DNA of 64,000 bases from Streptomyces sp. V1I1 (GTDB lineage Bacteria; Actinomycetota; Actinomycetes; Streptomycetales; Streptomycetaceae): positions 3,156,501 to 3,220,500 of the forward strand of contig NZ_JAUSZH010000001.1 of assembly GCF_030817355.1 (NCBI RefSeq). Reading direction: 5' to 3'. Shown here piece by piece: positions 27,673-35,715 of the stretch. The position numbers and the translations under genes are program-made. Position 1 is the first letter of the stretch. Each line of letters starts with the position of its first letter. Under the pieces are notes generated by a model. That model searched no databases, was not told the origin of the DNA, and saw only the letters and a list, made by a program, of their open reading frames with translations.

Positions 27673-29079
27673 ATGGGCGTGGCTGCCGACACCCGCATCA
27701 CCGACGCACGTGCCAGTGCCAGTGCCAGTGCCGGTTCCGAGTTCGTGTCCGTCACCGGCTGGGGCCGGACGGCTCCGACGACCGCCCGTCTGCTGCGTCC
27801 CCGTACCCACGAAGAGGCCGCGGCAGCGGTACGGGAGTGGGGCGCGCGCGGCGGCATCGCGCGCGGGCTGGGGCGGGCGTACGGCGACGCGGCGCAGAAC
27901 GCGGGCGGAGCCGTACTCGACATGACCGGGCTGGACCGCATCCGCACCATCGACGCCGAAACGGGCGTCGTCGTGTGCGACGCGGGCGTCAGTCTGCACC
28001 GGCTGATGGAAGTGCTGCTGCCGCTCGGCTGGTTCGTGCCGGTGACGCCCGGGACCCGCTATGTCACGGTCGGCGGCGCGATCGGCGCGGACATCCACGG
28101 CAAGAACCACCATGTGTCGGGTTCGTTCGCCCGCCATGTGCACTCGCTGGAGCTGCTGACTGCGGACGGTACGGTACGTACGGTCCTCCCCGGCACCGAC
28201 CTGTACGACGCGACGGCGGGCGGCATGGGCCTTACCGGCGTGATCCTCTCGGCGACCGTCCAGCTCCACCGGGTCGAGACCTCCCTGATGTCCGTCGACA
28301 CCGAACGGGCGGAGGATCTGGACGACTTGATGGCAAGACTCACCGCCACCGACCACCGGTACCGGTACTCCGTCGCCTGGATCGACCTCCTCGCGCGCGG
28401 GCGCGCGATGGGGCGCTCGGTCCTGACGAGAGGGGAGCACGCGCCGCTGGCCGCGCTCCCACGGACCGCCCGTCGCGCCCCCTTGTCCTTCCGCCCGGGA
28501 CAACTGCCGCCCGCCCCCGGATTCGTACCGGAAGGGCTGCTCGGACGCGCCACGGTCGGGCTCTTCAACGAGCTCTGGTACCGCAGGGCACCCCGCTCAC
28601 GGACCGGTGAGCTGCAGAAGATCTCGGCCTTCTTCCACCCCCTGGACGGCGTCCCTCACTGGAACCGGATCTACGGCCGCGGCGGCTTCGTGCAGTACCA
28701 GTTCGTCGTCGGGTACGGGCAGGAGGAGACCCTGCGCCGAATCGTGCGGCGCATCTCACGGCGCGGCTGCCCGTCGTTCCTTGCGGTGCTGAAGCGCTTC
28801 GGCGAGAGCGATCCCGGGTGGCTGTCCTTCCCGATGCCCGGCTGGACGCTCGCCCTCGACATCGCGGCCGGGCTGAGCGGGCTCGGCGCCTTCCTCGACG
28901 AGCTGGACGAGGAGGTCGCAGAGGCGGGCGGCCGGGTCTATCTGGCGAAGGACTCCAGGCTGCGCCCGGAACTGCTCGCAAAGATGTATCCGCGGCTGCC
29001 CGAATTCCGTTCCGTGCGGGCCGGTCTCGACCCCGGCGGAGTCTTCACCTCCGACCTCTCGCGCCGACTGACTCTCTAG
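27673..29079 (+). CDS. Decaprenylphosphoryl-beta-D-ribose oxidase-like FAD enzyme (DprE1-type)
   Basis: 468 aa from ATG 27673 (GTG 27679 possible). It oxidises the 2'-OH of polyprenylphosphoryl-ribose. The FAD-binding part has 'GLGRAYGDAAQNAGGAVLDM' and 'GADIHGKNHHVSGSF', nearly identical to mycobacterial DprE1. The substrate domain contains 'FVQYQFVVGYG', 'FLAVLKRFGE', 'LSFPMPGWTLALDI' and 'YLAKDSR' (active-site Lys). The residue aligning with Cys387 of M. tuberculosis DprE1, target of covalent benzothiazinones, is Ala394 here. The DprE2-like partner follows after 59 nt. Confidence 0.9.
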   Translation: MGVAADTRITDARASASASAGSEFVSVTGWGRTAPTTARLLRPRTHEEAAAAVREWGARGGIARGLGRAYGDAAQNAGGAVLDMTGLDRIRTIDAETGVVVCDAGVSLHRLMEVLLPLGWFVPVTPGTRYVTVGGAIGADIHGKNHHVSGSFARHVHSLELLTADGTVRTVLPGTDLYDATAGGMGLTGVILSATVQLHRVETSLMSVDTERAEDLDDLMARLTATDHRYRYSVAWIDLLARGRAMGRSVLTRGEHAPLAALPRTARRAPLSFRPGQLPPAPGFVPEGLLGRATVGLFNELWYRRAPRSRTGELQKISAFFHPLDGVPHWNRIYGRGGFVQYQFVVGYGQEETLRRIVRRISRRGCPSFLAVLKRFGESDPGWLSFPMPGWTLALDIAAGLSGLGAFLDELDEEVAEAGGRVYLAKDSRLRPELLAKMYPRLPEFRSVRAGLDPGGVFTSDLSRRLTL

Positions 29080-29138
29080 CCGTCCGACTCTCCAACCGTC
29101 TGACTTTGCCACTACTGACCTTCCAGGAGAACCAACCG

Positions 29139-29894
29139 ATGAAGGACGCCTTCGGCAGCCCTCAGTCCCTGCTCGTCCTCGGCGGCACGTCGGAGATCGG
29201 CCTGGCCACCGCCCGCCGGCTCATCGCCCGCCGCACCCGCACGGTCTGGCTGGCCGGCCGTCCCTCCCCCGGCCTCGACGACGCGGCCGCCGAGCTCCGC
29301 AGGCTCGGGGCCGACGTCCGCACCGTCGCCTTCGACGCCCTGGACTGTGCCGCGCACGAGGATGTGCTGAGCAAGGTCTTCACGGAGGGCGACATCGACA
29401 TGGTGCTGCTTGCCTTCGGCGTCCTCGGCGACCAGGCGAACGACGAGGCCGATCCGCCGGCCGCGGTCCGGGTCGCACAGACCAACTACACGGGCGCGGT
29501 CTCGGCCGGTCTGGTGTGCGCCGGCGCACTGCAGAGCCAGGGGCACGGCTCGCTGGTGGTGCTCTCCTCGGTCGCCGGCGAGCGCGCCCGCCGCGCCAAC
29601 TTCATCTACGGCTCCAGCAAGGCGGGCCTGGATGCCTTCGCCCAGGGTCTTGGCGACGCGCTGTACGGGACTGGCGTGCACGTGATGGTCGTACGCCCCG
29701 GATTCGTCGTTACGAAAATGACGGCGGGGCTGGCTCAGGCACCACTCGCCACCACCCCCGAAGCGGTCGCCGCGGCCGTCGAACTGGGGCTGCGGCGCAG
29801 TTCCGAGACGGTGTGGGTGCCGGGGGCACTGCGCGTGGTGATGTCGGCGCTGCGGCATGTGCCGCGCCCGCTGTTCCGCAGACTGCCGCTCTGA
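29139..29894 (+). CDS. Decaprenylphospho-keto-erythropentose reductase-like SDR (DprE2-type)
   Basis: 251 aa from ATG 29139, with AGGAG 9 nt before it. NADH-dependent reductase by family: 'LLVLGGTSEIGLATARRL' (cofactor loop), 'AFGVLGD', catalytic Ser in 'VVLSSVAGERA' and 'YGSSKAG' (Tyr-x3-Lys). 'VRPGFVVTKMTAGL' follows. These agree with DprE2, which reduces the keto intermediate to decaprenylphosphoryl-arabinose together with DprE1. Confidence 0.9.
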   Translation: MKDAFGSPQSLLVLGGTSEIGLATARRLIARRTRTVWLAGRPSPGLDDAAAELRRLGADVRTVAFDALDCAAHEDVLSKVFTEGDIDMVLLAFGVLGDQANDEADPPAAVRVAQTNYTGAVSAGLVCAGALQSQGHGSLVVLSSVAGERARRANFIYGSSKAGLDAFAQGLGDALYGTGVHVMVVRPGFVVTKMTAGLAQAPLATTPEAVAAAVELGLRRSSETVWVPGALRVVMSALRHVPRPLFRRLPL

Positions 29895-29906
29895 CGGACC
29901 CGGGGG

Positions 29907-30488
29907 TCAGAGGGTCGTGGCGGGCTCGTCGACCGGGGATCCCTGGGCGGGAACGGCCGCGACGTCGCCGCCGAAGGCGTACTCATGGAGCTTGCGCCAC
30001 ACGCCGTCCGCGCCCTGCTCGTACAGCGCGAAGGAGGCACAGGTCCAGGCCGCCTCGTACTCGGACAGCTCTTCGTACGCCCGGTCCATCGCCTCCTCGG
30101 CGATGCCGTGCGCCACGGTCACGTGCGGGTGGTACGGGAACTGCAGCTCACGCACGAGCGGCCCGGACGCGTCCCGCACCCGCTTCTGCAGCCAGGAGCA
30201 GGCCGCCGCGCCCTCGACGACCTGGACGAAGACGACGGGCGAGAGCGGGCGGAATGTCCCGGTGCCGAAGAGCCGCATCGGGAACGGTCGGCCGGCCGCC
30301 GCGACCGCGGCGAGATGCGCCTCGATCGCGGGCAGGGCCTCGGCGTCGACCTCGGTGGGCGGGAGAAGGGTGACGTGTGTGGGGATTCCGTGCGCGGCGG
30401 GATCCCCGAAGCCCGCGCGCCGCTCCTGGAGCAGGCTGCCATAGGGCTCCGGGACCGCGATCGAAACGCCGAGCGTTACGGTCCCCAC
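29907..30488 (-). CDS. 2'-5' RNA ligase / cyclic phosphodiesterase-like protein
   Basis: 193 aa from GTG 30488, GAGGAG 7 nt upstream. Two HxT motifs, 'PTHVTLLPP' and 'HPHVTVAHG', define the 2H phosphoesterase fold. Substrate unknown; tRNA or nucleotide cyclic phosphates are typical. The gene lies 127 bp downstream of trpS in the same direction and may be cotranscribed. Confidence 0.85.
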   Translation of the reverse strand: MGTVTLGVSIAVPEPYGSLLQERRAGFGDPAAHGIPTHVTLLPPTEVDAEALPAIEAHLAAVAAAGRPFPMRLFGTGTFRPLSPVVFVQVVEGAAACSWLQKRVRDASGPLVRELQFPYHPHVTVAHGIAEEAMDRAYEELSEYEAAWTCASFALYEQGADGVWRKLHEYAFGGDVAAVPAQGSPVDEPATTL

Positions 30489-30615
30489 GTCGTTCTCCTC
30501 AGTCGTCGGTAGTTAGGTGTGCAGCCGCCAGTGTGGCTGCTGCACCGTATGTGTGGCCAGAGTCCTTGGACACAGTGATGATTCAGTGCCGGTTCAGTAC
30601 GGACTCACTACGGAC

Positions 30616-31629
30616 TCAGTGCTTGGCCGGCAGGAACCCCACCTTGTCGTATGCGGCGGCCAGCGTCTCGGCTGCGACCGCCCGGGCCTTCTCCGCGCCC
30701 TTGGCCAGAATCGAGTCCAGCGTCTCGGGATCGTCCAGATATTCCTGCGTGCGGGTGCGGAAGGGAGTGACGAATTCCACCATGATTTCGGCCAGGTCGG
30801 TCTTCAGCGCGCCGTACATCTTGCCCTCGTACTCCGCCTCCAGCTCGGCGATGGTCTTGCCGGTGAGGGTGGAGTGGATGGTGAGCAGGTTGGAGACACC
30901 GGGCTTCTCGACGGGGTCGAAGCGGATCACGGTGTCGGTGTCGGTGACCGCGCTCTTGACCTTCTTGGCGGTCGCCTTGGGCTCGTCGAGCAGATTGATC
31001 AGGCCCTTCGGCGTGGACGCCGACTTGCTCATCTTGATCGACGGGTCCTGGAGGTCGTAGATCTTCGCGACCTCCTTGACGATGTGCGGCGCCGGGACGG
31101 TGAAGGTGTCGCCGAAGCGGGTGTTGAAGCGCTCGGCGAGATCACGGGTGAGCTCGATGTGCTGGCGCTGGTCCTCGCCGACCGGGACGGCGTTGGCCTG
31201 GTAGAGCAGGATGTCCGCGACCTGCAGGATCGGATACGTGAAGAGCCCGACGGTGGCGCGGTCGGCGCCCTGCTTGGCGGACTTGTCCTTGAACTGCGTC
31301 ATCCGGGAGGCCTCGCCGAAGCCGGTGAGGCAGTTCATGATCCAGCCGAGCTGGGCGTGCTCGGGGACGTGGCTCTGGATGAAGAGAGTGCAGCGCTCGG
31401 GGTCGAGACCGGCGGCGAGCAGCTGGGCGGCGGCGAGCCGGGTGTTGGCGCGCAGCTCGGCCGGATCCTGCGGCACGGTGATCGCGTGCAGATCCACGAC
31501 CATGTAGAACGCGTCGTGGGTGTCTTGCAGCGCCACGTACTGGCGGATCGCGCCGAGGTAGTTCCCGAGGTGGAACGAGCCTGCGGTGGGCTGGATACCG
31601 GAGAGCGCGCGGGGTCGGTCTGAGGCCAT
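30616..31629 (-). CDS. trpS: Tryptophanyl-tRNA synthetase
   Basis: 337 aa from ATG 31629; ATGs at 31635 and 31638 are in frame and GAGAG lies upstream of all three. It charges tRNA-Trp. HIGH-type motif '[13 protein letters not shown]', '[19 protein letters not shown]' and '[11 protein letters not shown]' (KMSKS) are clear. No T-box or Trp leader is visible in the short divergent gap to the sigma factor gene. Confidence 0.95.
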   Translation of the reverse strand: MASDRPRALSGIQPTAGSFHLGNYLGAIRQYVALQDTHDAFYMVVDLHAITVPQDPAELRANTRLAAAQLLAAGLDPERCTLFIQSHVPEHAQLGWIMNCLTGFGEASRMTQFKDKSAKQGADRATVGLFTYPILQVADILLYQANAVPVGEDQRQHIELTRDLAERFNTRFGDTFTVPAPHIVKEVAKIYDLQDPSIKMSKSASTPKGLINLLDEPKATAKKVKSAVTDTDTVIRFDPVEKPGVSNLLTIHSTLTGKTIAELEAEYEGKMYGALKTDLAEIMVEFVTPFRTRTQEYLDDPETLDSILAKGAEKARAVAAETLAAAYDKVGFLPAKH

Positions 31630-31675
31630 GTTCATCATTCTCTCAGGTGTGGAACCGATCCCCGGCCGCCGGTGT

Positions 31676-32302
31676 ATGAAAGGTGTGAGGGCGCGGGAGG
31701 CGACCCTGGACGCGGGTCCGGAGGGGGGCCGCATCGTCGAGGACGAAGCTGCGGTGATCGCGCGGGTGCGCGCCGGAGAGCCGGAGGCGTACGCGGAGCT
31801 GGTGCGCGCCCACACGCATGTCGCGCTGCGGGCGGCCGTGGCCTTCGGTGCCGGTGCGGACGCGGAGGACGTGGTGCAGAGCGCCTTCCTCAAGGCGTAC
31901 CAGGCGCTGGGGCGGTTCCGGGACGGCGCCGCGTTCCGTCCGTGGCTGCTTCGGATCGTGGTCAATGAGACGAGGAACACAGTGCGCTCGGCGGTGCGGC
32001 TGCGGGCGCTCGCCGGACGGGAGGCACTGCTGATCGGCTCCGAGCCGCTGATACCGGAGTCGGCGGACCCGGCAGTGGCGGCCCTGGCGGAGGAGCGGCG
32101 GACGGTGCTGCTGGCGGCGCTGGAGGAGCTGAGCGAGGAGCAGCGGCAGGTCGTCACCTACCGCTATCTGCTGGAGATGGACGAGGCGGAGACGGCCGAG
32201 GCGCTGGGCTGGCCACGCGGCACGGTGAAGTCCCGGCTGAACCGCGCGCTGGCGAAGCTGGGGCAGCTCATTCCTGGGAAGGGAGGTGAGGAGCATGAGT
32301 GA
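31676..32302 (+). CDS. ECF-type RNA polymerase sigma factor
   Basis: 208 aa from ATG 31676 (GTG 31685 possible; no good ribosome site for either, perhaps leaderless). Sigma-2 region '[20 protein letters not shown]' and '[20 protein letters not shown]'; sigma-4 helix-turn-helix '[20 protein letters not shown]'. It is cotranscribed with the membrane protein gene that overlaps its last 8 nt, a probable regulator of its activity. Confidence 0.92.
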   Translation: MKGVRAREATLDAGPEGGRIVEDEAAVIARVRAGEPEAYAELVRAHTHVALRAAVAFGAGADAEDVVQSAFLKAYQALGRFRDGAAFRPWLLRIVVNETRNTVRSAVRLRALAGREALLIGSEPLIPESADPAVAALAEERRTVLLAALEELSEEQRQVVTYRYLLEMDEAETAEALGWPRGTVKSRLNRALAKLGQLIPGKGGEEHE

Positions 32303-33128
32303 CGAGGAGCCGCACGAGGCCTTGGGTGAGGAGCCGCACGAGGCCCTGGGCGAGGAGCCGCACGAGGCCTTGCGCCAGGAGCTGCGCGGGCTGGGGCGCG
32401 GGATCAGGATTCCGGACGTCGACGGCGAGACGATGGCCGAGCGGGTGCTGGCCCAGCTCCTCGCCGAGGCGGTGCCCCCGCCTGCCGAGCCAGGGCGGGC
32501 CGAGCGGTTCAGGCTCTGGACGCGCCGGAGGTGGCGCGCGCTGACGGTCGTCCTGTCCGGGGTGCTGGTCGTGCTGGTGCTCACGCCTCCGGTGCGGGCA
32601 ACGGTCGCCGACTGGTTCGGATTCGGCGGGGTCGAGGTGCGGTACGACCCCACGATGCCGCCGCGGCAGGGGACCCAGCCGCCGTGGTGCCACGGGCCGG
32701 TGCCGCTGGCCGAGGCGGAGCGGCGCGCGGGATTCCGGGCGCGGCTGCCGGGCGGGCTGGGCGACCCGGACGCGGTCTCGGTGACCGAAGGACCCGCGGG
32801 CCGGTCGGTGCTGAGCCTGTGCTGGAGCGAGCGGGGGCGGACGATCCGGCTGGACCAGTTCCCGGCGAAGCTGGACCTCGGCTTCGCCAAGCAGGCGCGG
32901 ATCATGCCGGAGTGGGTGACGCTGAGCGGCGGGATGGGGCTGTGGTTCGCCGAGCCGCATCTGCTGCGGTTCGGCATGACTGACGCCCGTGGCGAGGTGT
33001 GGACGCAGGCCGAGCGGTCGGCGGGCCCGACGCTGCTGTGGACGGAGGCGGACGAGCGGACGACCTGGCGGCTGGAGGGAGTGCCTCAGTTGCTGCGCGC
33101 CAAGGAGATCGCGGAATCGACGCGCTGA
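32295..33128 (+). CDS. Single-pass membrane partner of the ECF sigma factor (candidate anti-sigma)
   Basis: 277 aa from ATG 32295; GGAGGTGAGGAG is a strong ribosome site, and the gene overlaps the sigma stop. The N-terminus has three EEPHEAL(G) octads encoded by 24-bp repeats. The cytoplasmic part lacks the His-x3-Cys-x2-Cys zinc motif of ZAS anti-sigma factors. One helix at about 82-100 ('ALTVVLSGVLVVLVLTPPVR') is followed by a ~175-residue outer domain with 'LAEAERRAGFRARLPGGLGD', resembling DUF4367-type folds. Anti-sigma role is inferred from position. Confidence 0.75.
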   Translation: MSDEEPHEALGEEPHEALGEEPHEALRQELRGLGRGIRIPDVDGETMAERVLAQLLAEAVPPPAEPGRAERFRLWTRRRWRALTVVLSGVLVVLVLTPPVRATVADWFGFGGVEVRYDPTMPPRQGTQPPWCHGPVPLAEAERRAGFRARLPGGLGDPDAVSVTEGPAGRSVLSLCWSERGRTIRLDQFPAKLDLGFAKQARIMPEWVTLSGGMGLWFAEPHLLRFGMTDARGEVWTQAERSAGPTLLWTEADERTTWRLEGVPQLLRAKEIAESTR

Positions 33129-33225
33129 AATTGGCAGCGGGCGGGGTGGAACCTGAAGCGGGCGGGCGGTGTACCAGAGGTGACGCGGTGCGGAGGGGCC
33201 GTACCGGACGTCGGCTGGGGGAAGT

Positions 33226-33945
33226 ATGCGACTGCTGGTACGACTTGCCGCACTGGTGACGGTGCTCGCGCTGACGTGGGTCCTCGCCCCGGGCGCGGTG
33301 GCCGGAGGGCCGACCAGTGTGCTGATCACCTCTCCGGAGAGCAGCGAGACCGCGTCTCTCTACTACTCCGACACGGACTACACAGCCCTGCTGAACCTGC
33401 TGGGCGACGGTCCGACCAAGGGACAGACGGACCGGCCGCCGTCGCTGGACATGGCGGTGGACGCCCGGCAGATCAATGTGACCTGGATGGTTCATGACGT
33501 TCAGCCCTGGCGCGTGGACCGGGTGTATCCGCGCGACCGGGCGGGCGCCGTCTGGATACATACGGCGCGGGAAATGGAGTCGCAGAGGGGCTACTGGCAC
33601 CAGGCGCGGCAGCCCGCGGGGCTGAGCGGGCTCTTCAAGAAACTGGGCCTGATGGGCAAGAAGTCCGGCGGGGCCGGGGTGGCTGAGTACCCGCCCGCCT
33701 GGGACGACGGGCAGGCTCAGGACCAGGGGCAGAGCCAGCAGGAGGCTGAGCCCGCGACAGCACCTGCCGCCGCGCCTGCCTCCGACGGCACCACCACCGG
33801 CTGGTGGTGGGCGATACCGGGGCTGGCGGCCGGGGCGGCGCTGACCCTGGTGCTGCGGCCGCTGGCCTCACGGCTGCCGCGCCCGCCGTTCGGGCGGGGC
33901 GGCACACCGGAGCCGGGACCACGCCAGCAGCTGCTGGACGGCTAG
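33226..33945 (+). CDS. Secreted, membrane-anchored protein of unknown function
   Basis: 239 aa from ATG 33226, with GGGGGAAGT upstream. Signal peptide 'LLVRLAALVTVLALTWVLAP' ends near AVAGG. A mature domain (about 28-140) contains 'SVLITSPESSETASLYYSD' and 'VTWMVHDVQPWRVDRVYP'. A Gln/Ala/Pro linker leads to a C-terminal helix 'WWWAIPGLAAGAALTLVL'. No family recognised with certainty. It lies 97 bp after the sigma-factor pair and may belong to its regulon. Confidence 0.75.
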   Translation: MRLLVRLAALVTVLALTWVLAPGAVAGGPTSVLITSPESSETASLYYSDTDYTALLNLLGDGPTKGQTDRPPSLDMAVDARQINVTWMVHDVQPWRVDRVYPRDRAGAVWIHTAREMESQRGYWHQARQPAGLSGLFKKLGLMGKKSGGAGVAEYPPAWDDGQAQDQGQSQQEAEPATAPAAAPASDGTTTGWWWAIPGLAAGAALTLVLRPLASRLPRPPFGRGGTPEPGPRQQLLDG

Positions 33946-34010
33946 TCGGAAGGGCCCGTTTCACGCGAACCGGCTGTCGGCCGGGCCCGGTCAGCCATCG
34001 CGGTACCGGT

Positions 34011-34045
34011 CACCGATCACCGACCACCGGCCACCGGCCACCGGC
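34011..34045. repeat. Five 7-bp tandem repeats (CACCGGC)
   Basis: CACCGAT, CACCGAC and three CACCGGC copies follow each other directly, in the 120-bp gap between convergent genes. Confidence 0.8.
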
Positions 34046-34065
34046 CAGCCGTCGCGGTCACCGCA

Positions 34066-35334
34066 CTAGGCAGTCAGCCCGGGCGCGGGGTACTCGGCCA
34101 TCAGAGCCGCGACCTCGGCGCGAATCGTGGCCAGCGCGTCCTCGTCGCCCGCGCCGGCCGCCCTCACGCCCCGGTCGATCCAGTCGGCGACGGCGGCCAT
34201 GTGCTCCGTACCCAGACCGCGGGAGGTGAGGGAGGGGGTGCCGATGCGGACGCCCGAGGGGTCGAAGGGCTTCCTCGGGTCGTAGGGGACGGTGTTGTAG
34301 TTGACGACGATCCCGGCCCGGTCGAGAGCCTTCGCCGCCACCTTGCCGGGCACGTCCTTGGGGGTGAGGTCCATAAGGATCAGGTGGTTGTCGGTACCGC
34401 CGGAGACAAGGTCGAAGCCGCGGGCGAGGAGCTCGTCGGCGAGCGCCTTGGCGTTGGCGACGACCGACTGGGCGTAGGTGCGGAAGGAGGGCTGGGACGC
34501 CTCGTGCAGGGCGACCGCGATGGCGGCCGTGGTCTGGTTGTGCGGGCCGCCCTGGAGGCCGGGGAACACCGCCTTGTCGATGGCCTTGGCGTGCTCCTCG
34601 CGGGACATCAGCATCGCGCCGCGCGGCCCGCGCAGGGTCTTGTGGGTGGTCGTGGAGATCACGTCCGCGTGCGGCACCGGCGAGGGGTGCGCGCCGCCCG
34701 CGATCAGGCCGGCGATGTGCGCGACATCGGCGACCAGGACGGCGCCGGACTCGCGGGCGATCTCCGCGAAGGCCGCGAAGTCGATGGTGCGGGGCAGGGC
34801 GGTGCCGCCGCAGAAGATGATCTTCGGCCGCTCCTTGATGGCGAGTTCGCGCACCTCGTCGAAGTCGATGAGGCCGGTGTCCTGGCGTACGCCGTACTGC
34901 ACGCCGCGGAACCACTTGCCGGTGGCGGAGACGCCCCAGCCGTGGGTGAGGTGACCTCCCATCGGCAGGGCCATGCCCATCACGGTGTCGCCGGGCTCGG
35001 CGAAGGCGAGATAGACGGCGAGGTTGGCCGGGGAGCCGGAGTAGGGCTGGACATTGGCGTGCTCGACGCCGAAGAGGGCCTTGGCGCGGGCGATGGCGAG
35101 CCGCTCGACCTGGTCGATGTTCTGCTGGCCCTCGTAGTAGCGGCGGCCGGCGTAGCCCTCGCTGTACTTGTTCTGCAGCACGGTGCCGGAGGCTTCCAGG
35201 ACGGCCCTGGAGACGTAGTTCTCACTGGGAATCAGCCGGAGGGTGTCGGCCTGAAGCTGTTCCTCGGCGCCGATGAGGGCCGCCAGTTCGGGGTCGGTGG
35301 CGGAGAGTGCGGGGTGCTGCAGGGGAAGAGTCAT
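34066..35334 (-). CDS. glyA: Serine hydroxymethyltransferase
   Basis: 422 aa from ATG 35334, with GGAG 6 nt before it. PLP enzyme that converts serine and tetrahydrofolate to glycine and methylene-THF, the main one-carbon source. 'LIPSENYVSRAVLEASGT' and 'NKYSEGYAGRRYYEGQQNID' are N-terminal signatures; the PLP lysine is in 'STTTHKTLRGPRGA' (about residue 230). The 5' leader holds a ZTP riboswitch, tying expression to purine/folate status. Confidence 0.97.
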   Translation of the reverse strand: MTLPLQHPALSATDPELAALIGAEEQLQADTLRLIPSENYVSRAVLEASGTVLQNKYSEGYAGRRYYEGQQNIDQVERLAIARAKALFGVEHANVQPYSGSPANLAVYLAFAEPGDTVMGMALPMGGHLTHGWGVSATGKWFRGVQYGVRQDTGLIDFDEVRELAIKERPKIIFCGGTALPRTIDFAAFAEIARESGAVLVADVAHIAGLIAGGAHPSPVPHADVISTTTHKTLRGPRGAMLMSREEHAKAIDKAVFPGLQGGPHNQTTAAIAVALHEASQPSFRTYAQSVVANAKALADELLARGFDLVSGGTDNHLILMDLTPKDVPGKVAAKALDRAGIVVNYNTVPYDPRKPFDPSGVRIGTPSLTSRGLGTEHMAAVADWIDRGVRAAGAGDEDALATIRAEVAALMAEYPAPGLTA

Positions 35335-35370
35335 GGTGTCCTCCGGGGCGATCCGTTGCTCGGTCGTTGT

Positions 35371-35502
35371 CCCGGGGTACGGCTCGGAATCCCTCGCCGG
35401 AGGCGAGGGGCGCGGGCCGCACCACACGGGACGTGTCCCGGGGTGCAGCTCGGGGCTCCTCCCGCCGAAGGCAGGGGGCGAGCGGCACCACACAGGACGG
35501 GT
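35371..35502 (-). repeat. Two 66-nt tandem modules in the glyA leader
   Basis: Units 35371-35436 and 35437-35502 share a common frame: CCCGGGGTRCRGCTCGG at one end and CACCACACRGGACG at the other, with no indel. On the RNA strand each unit starts like the 3' part of the ZTP aptamer (GTGCCGC-CGCC) and carries its own hairpin, for example CCCTCGCC-TCC-GGCGAGGG (35391-35409). They lie between aptamer and start codon, where the expression platform should be. Confidence 0.8.
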
Positions 35503-35590
35503 CCCGTGGTGCCCAGGCGGGCGGCACCTCGTGTGATCTTCCGCGCGCGGTTCCCTCGGGGTCACTTCCCCGTACGCCAGTCGCCGTGCG
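35500..35590 (-). ncRNA. ZTP (pfl) riboswitch upstream of glyA
   Basis: The minus strand shows the conserved pfl/ZTP-aptamer elements in order: CGACTGGCG, the GGGG-AAGTGA-CCCC helix, GAGGGAACC, a variable arm, and the hallmark CCGCCTGGGCACC 3' domain closed by GGTGCC/GGCACC. These riboswitches bind ZTP/ZMP (AICAR ribotide), which accumulates when formyl-THF is short, and turn on one-carbon genes such as glyA and folD. The match is to the family consensus from memory; no covariance search was run. Confidence 0.88.
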
Positions 35591-35715
35591 TAGTGTCCAG
35601 CCTAGCGGCCAAGCCCCACAGCAAGGTTTCTTCGTCCACCATACGAGCGACGATAGAAACAGGGGCACGACCCCGCCCCAGCCGGATGTCTTGTCTCTAC
35701 TCGAACGGAGATCCC

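Noticed and set aside
35335..35502. Tandem glycine riboswitch before glyA
   Set aside because: The repeats suggested two aptamers, but the glycine core motifs are missing and the ZTP elements are present just upstream.
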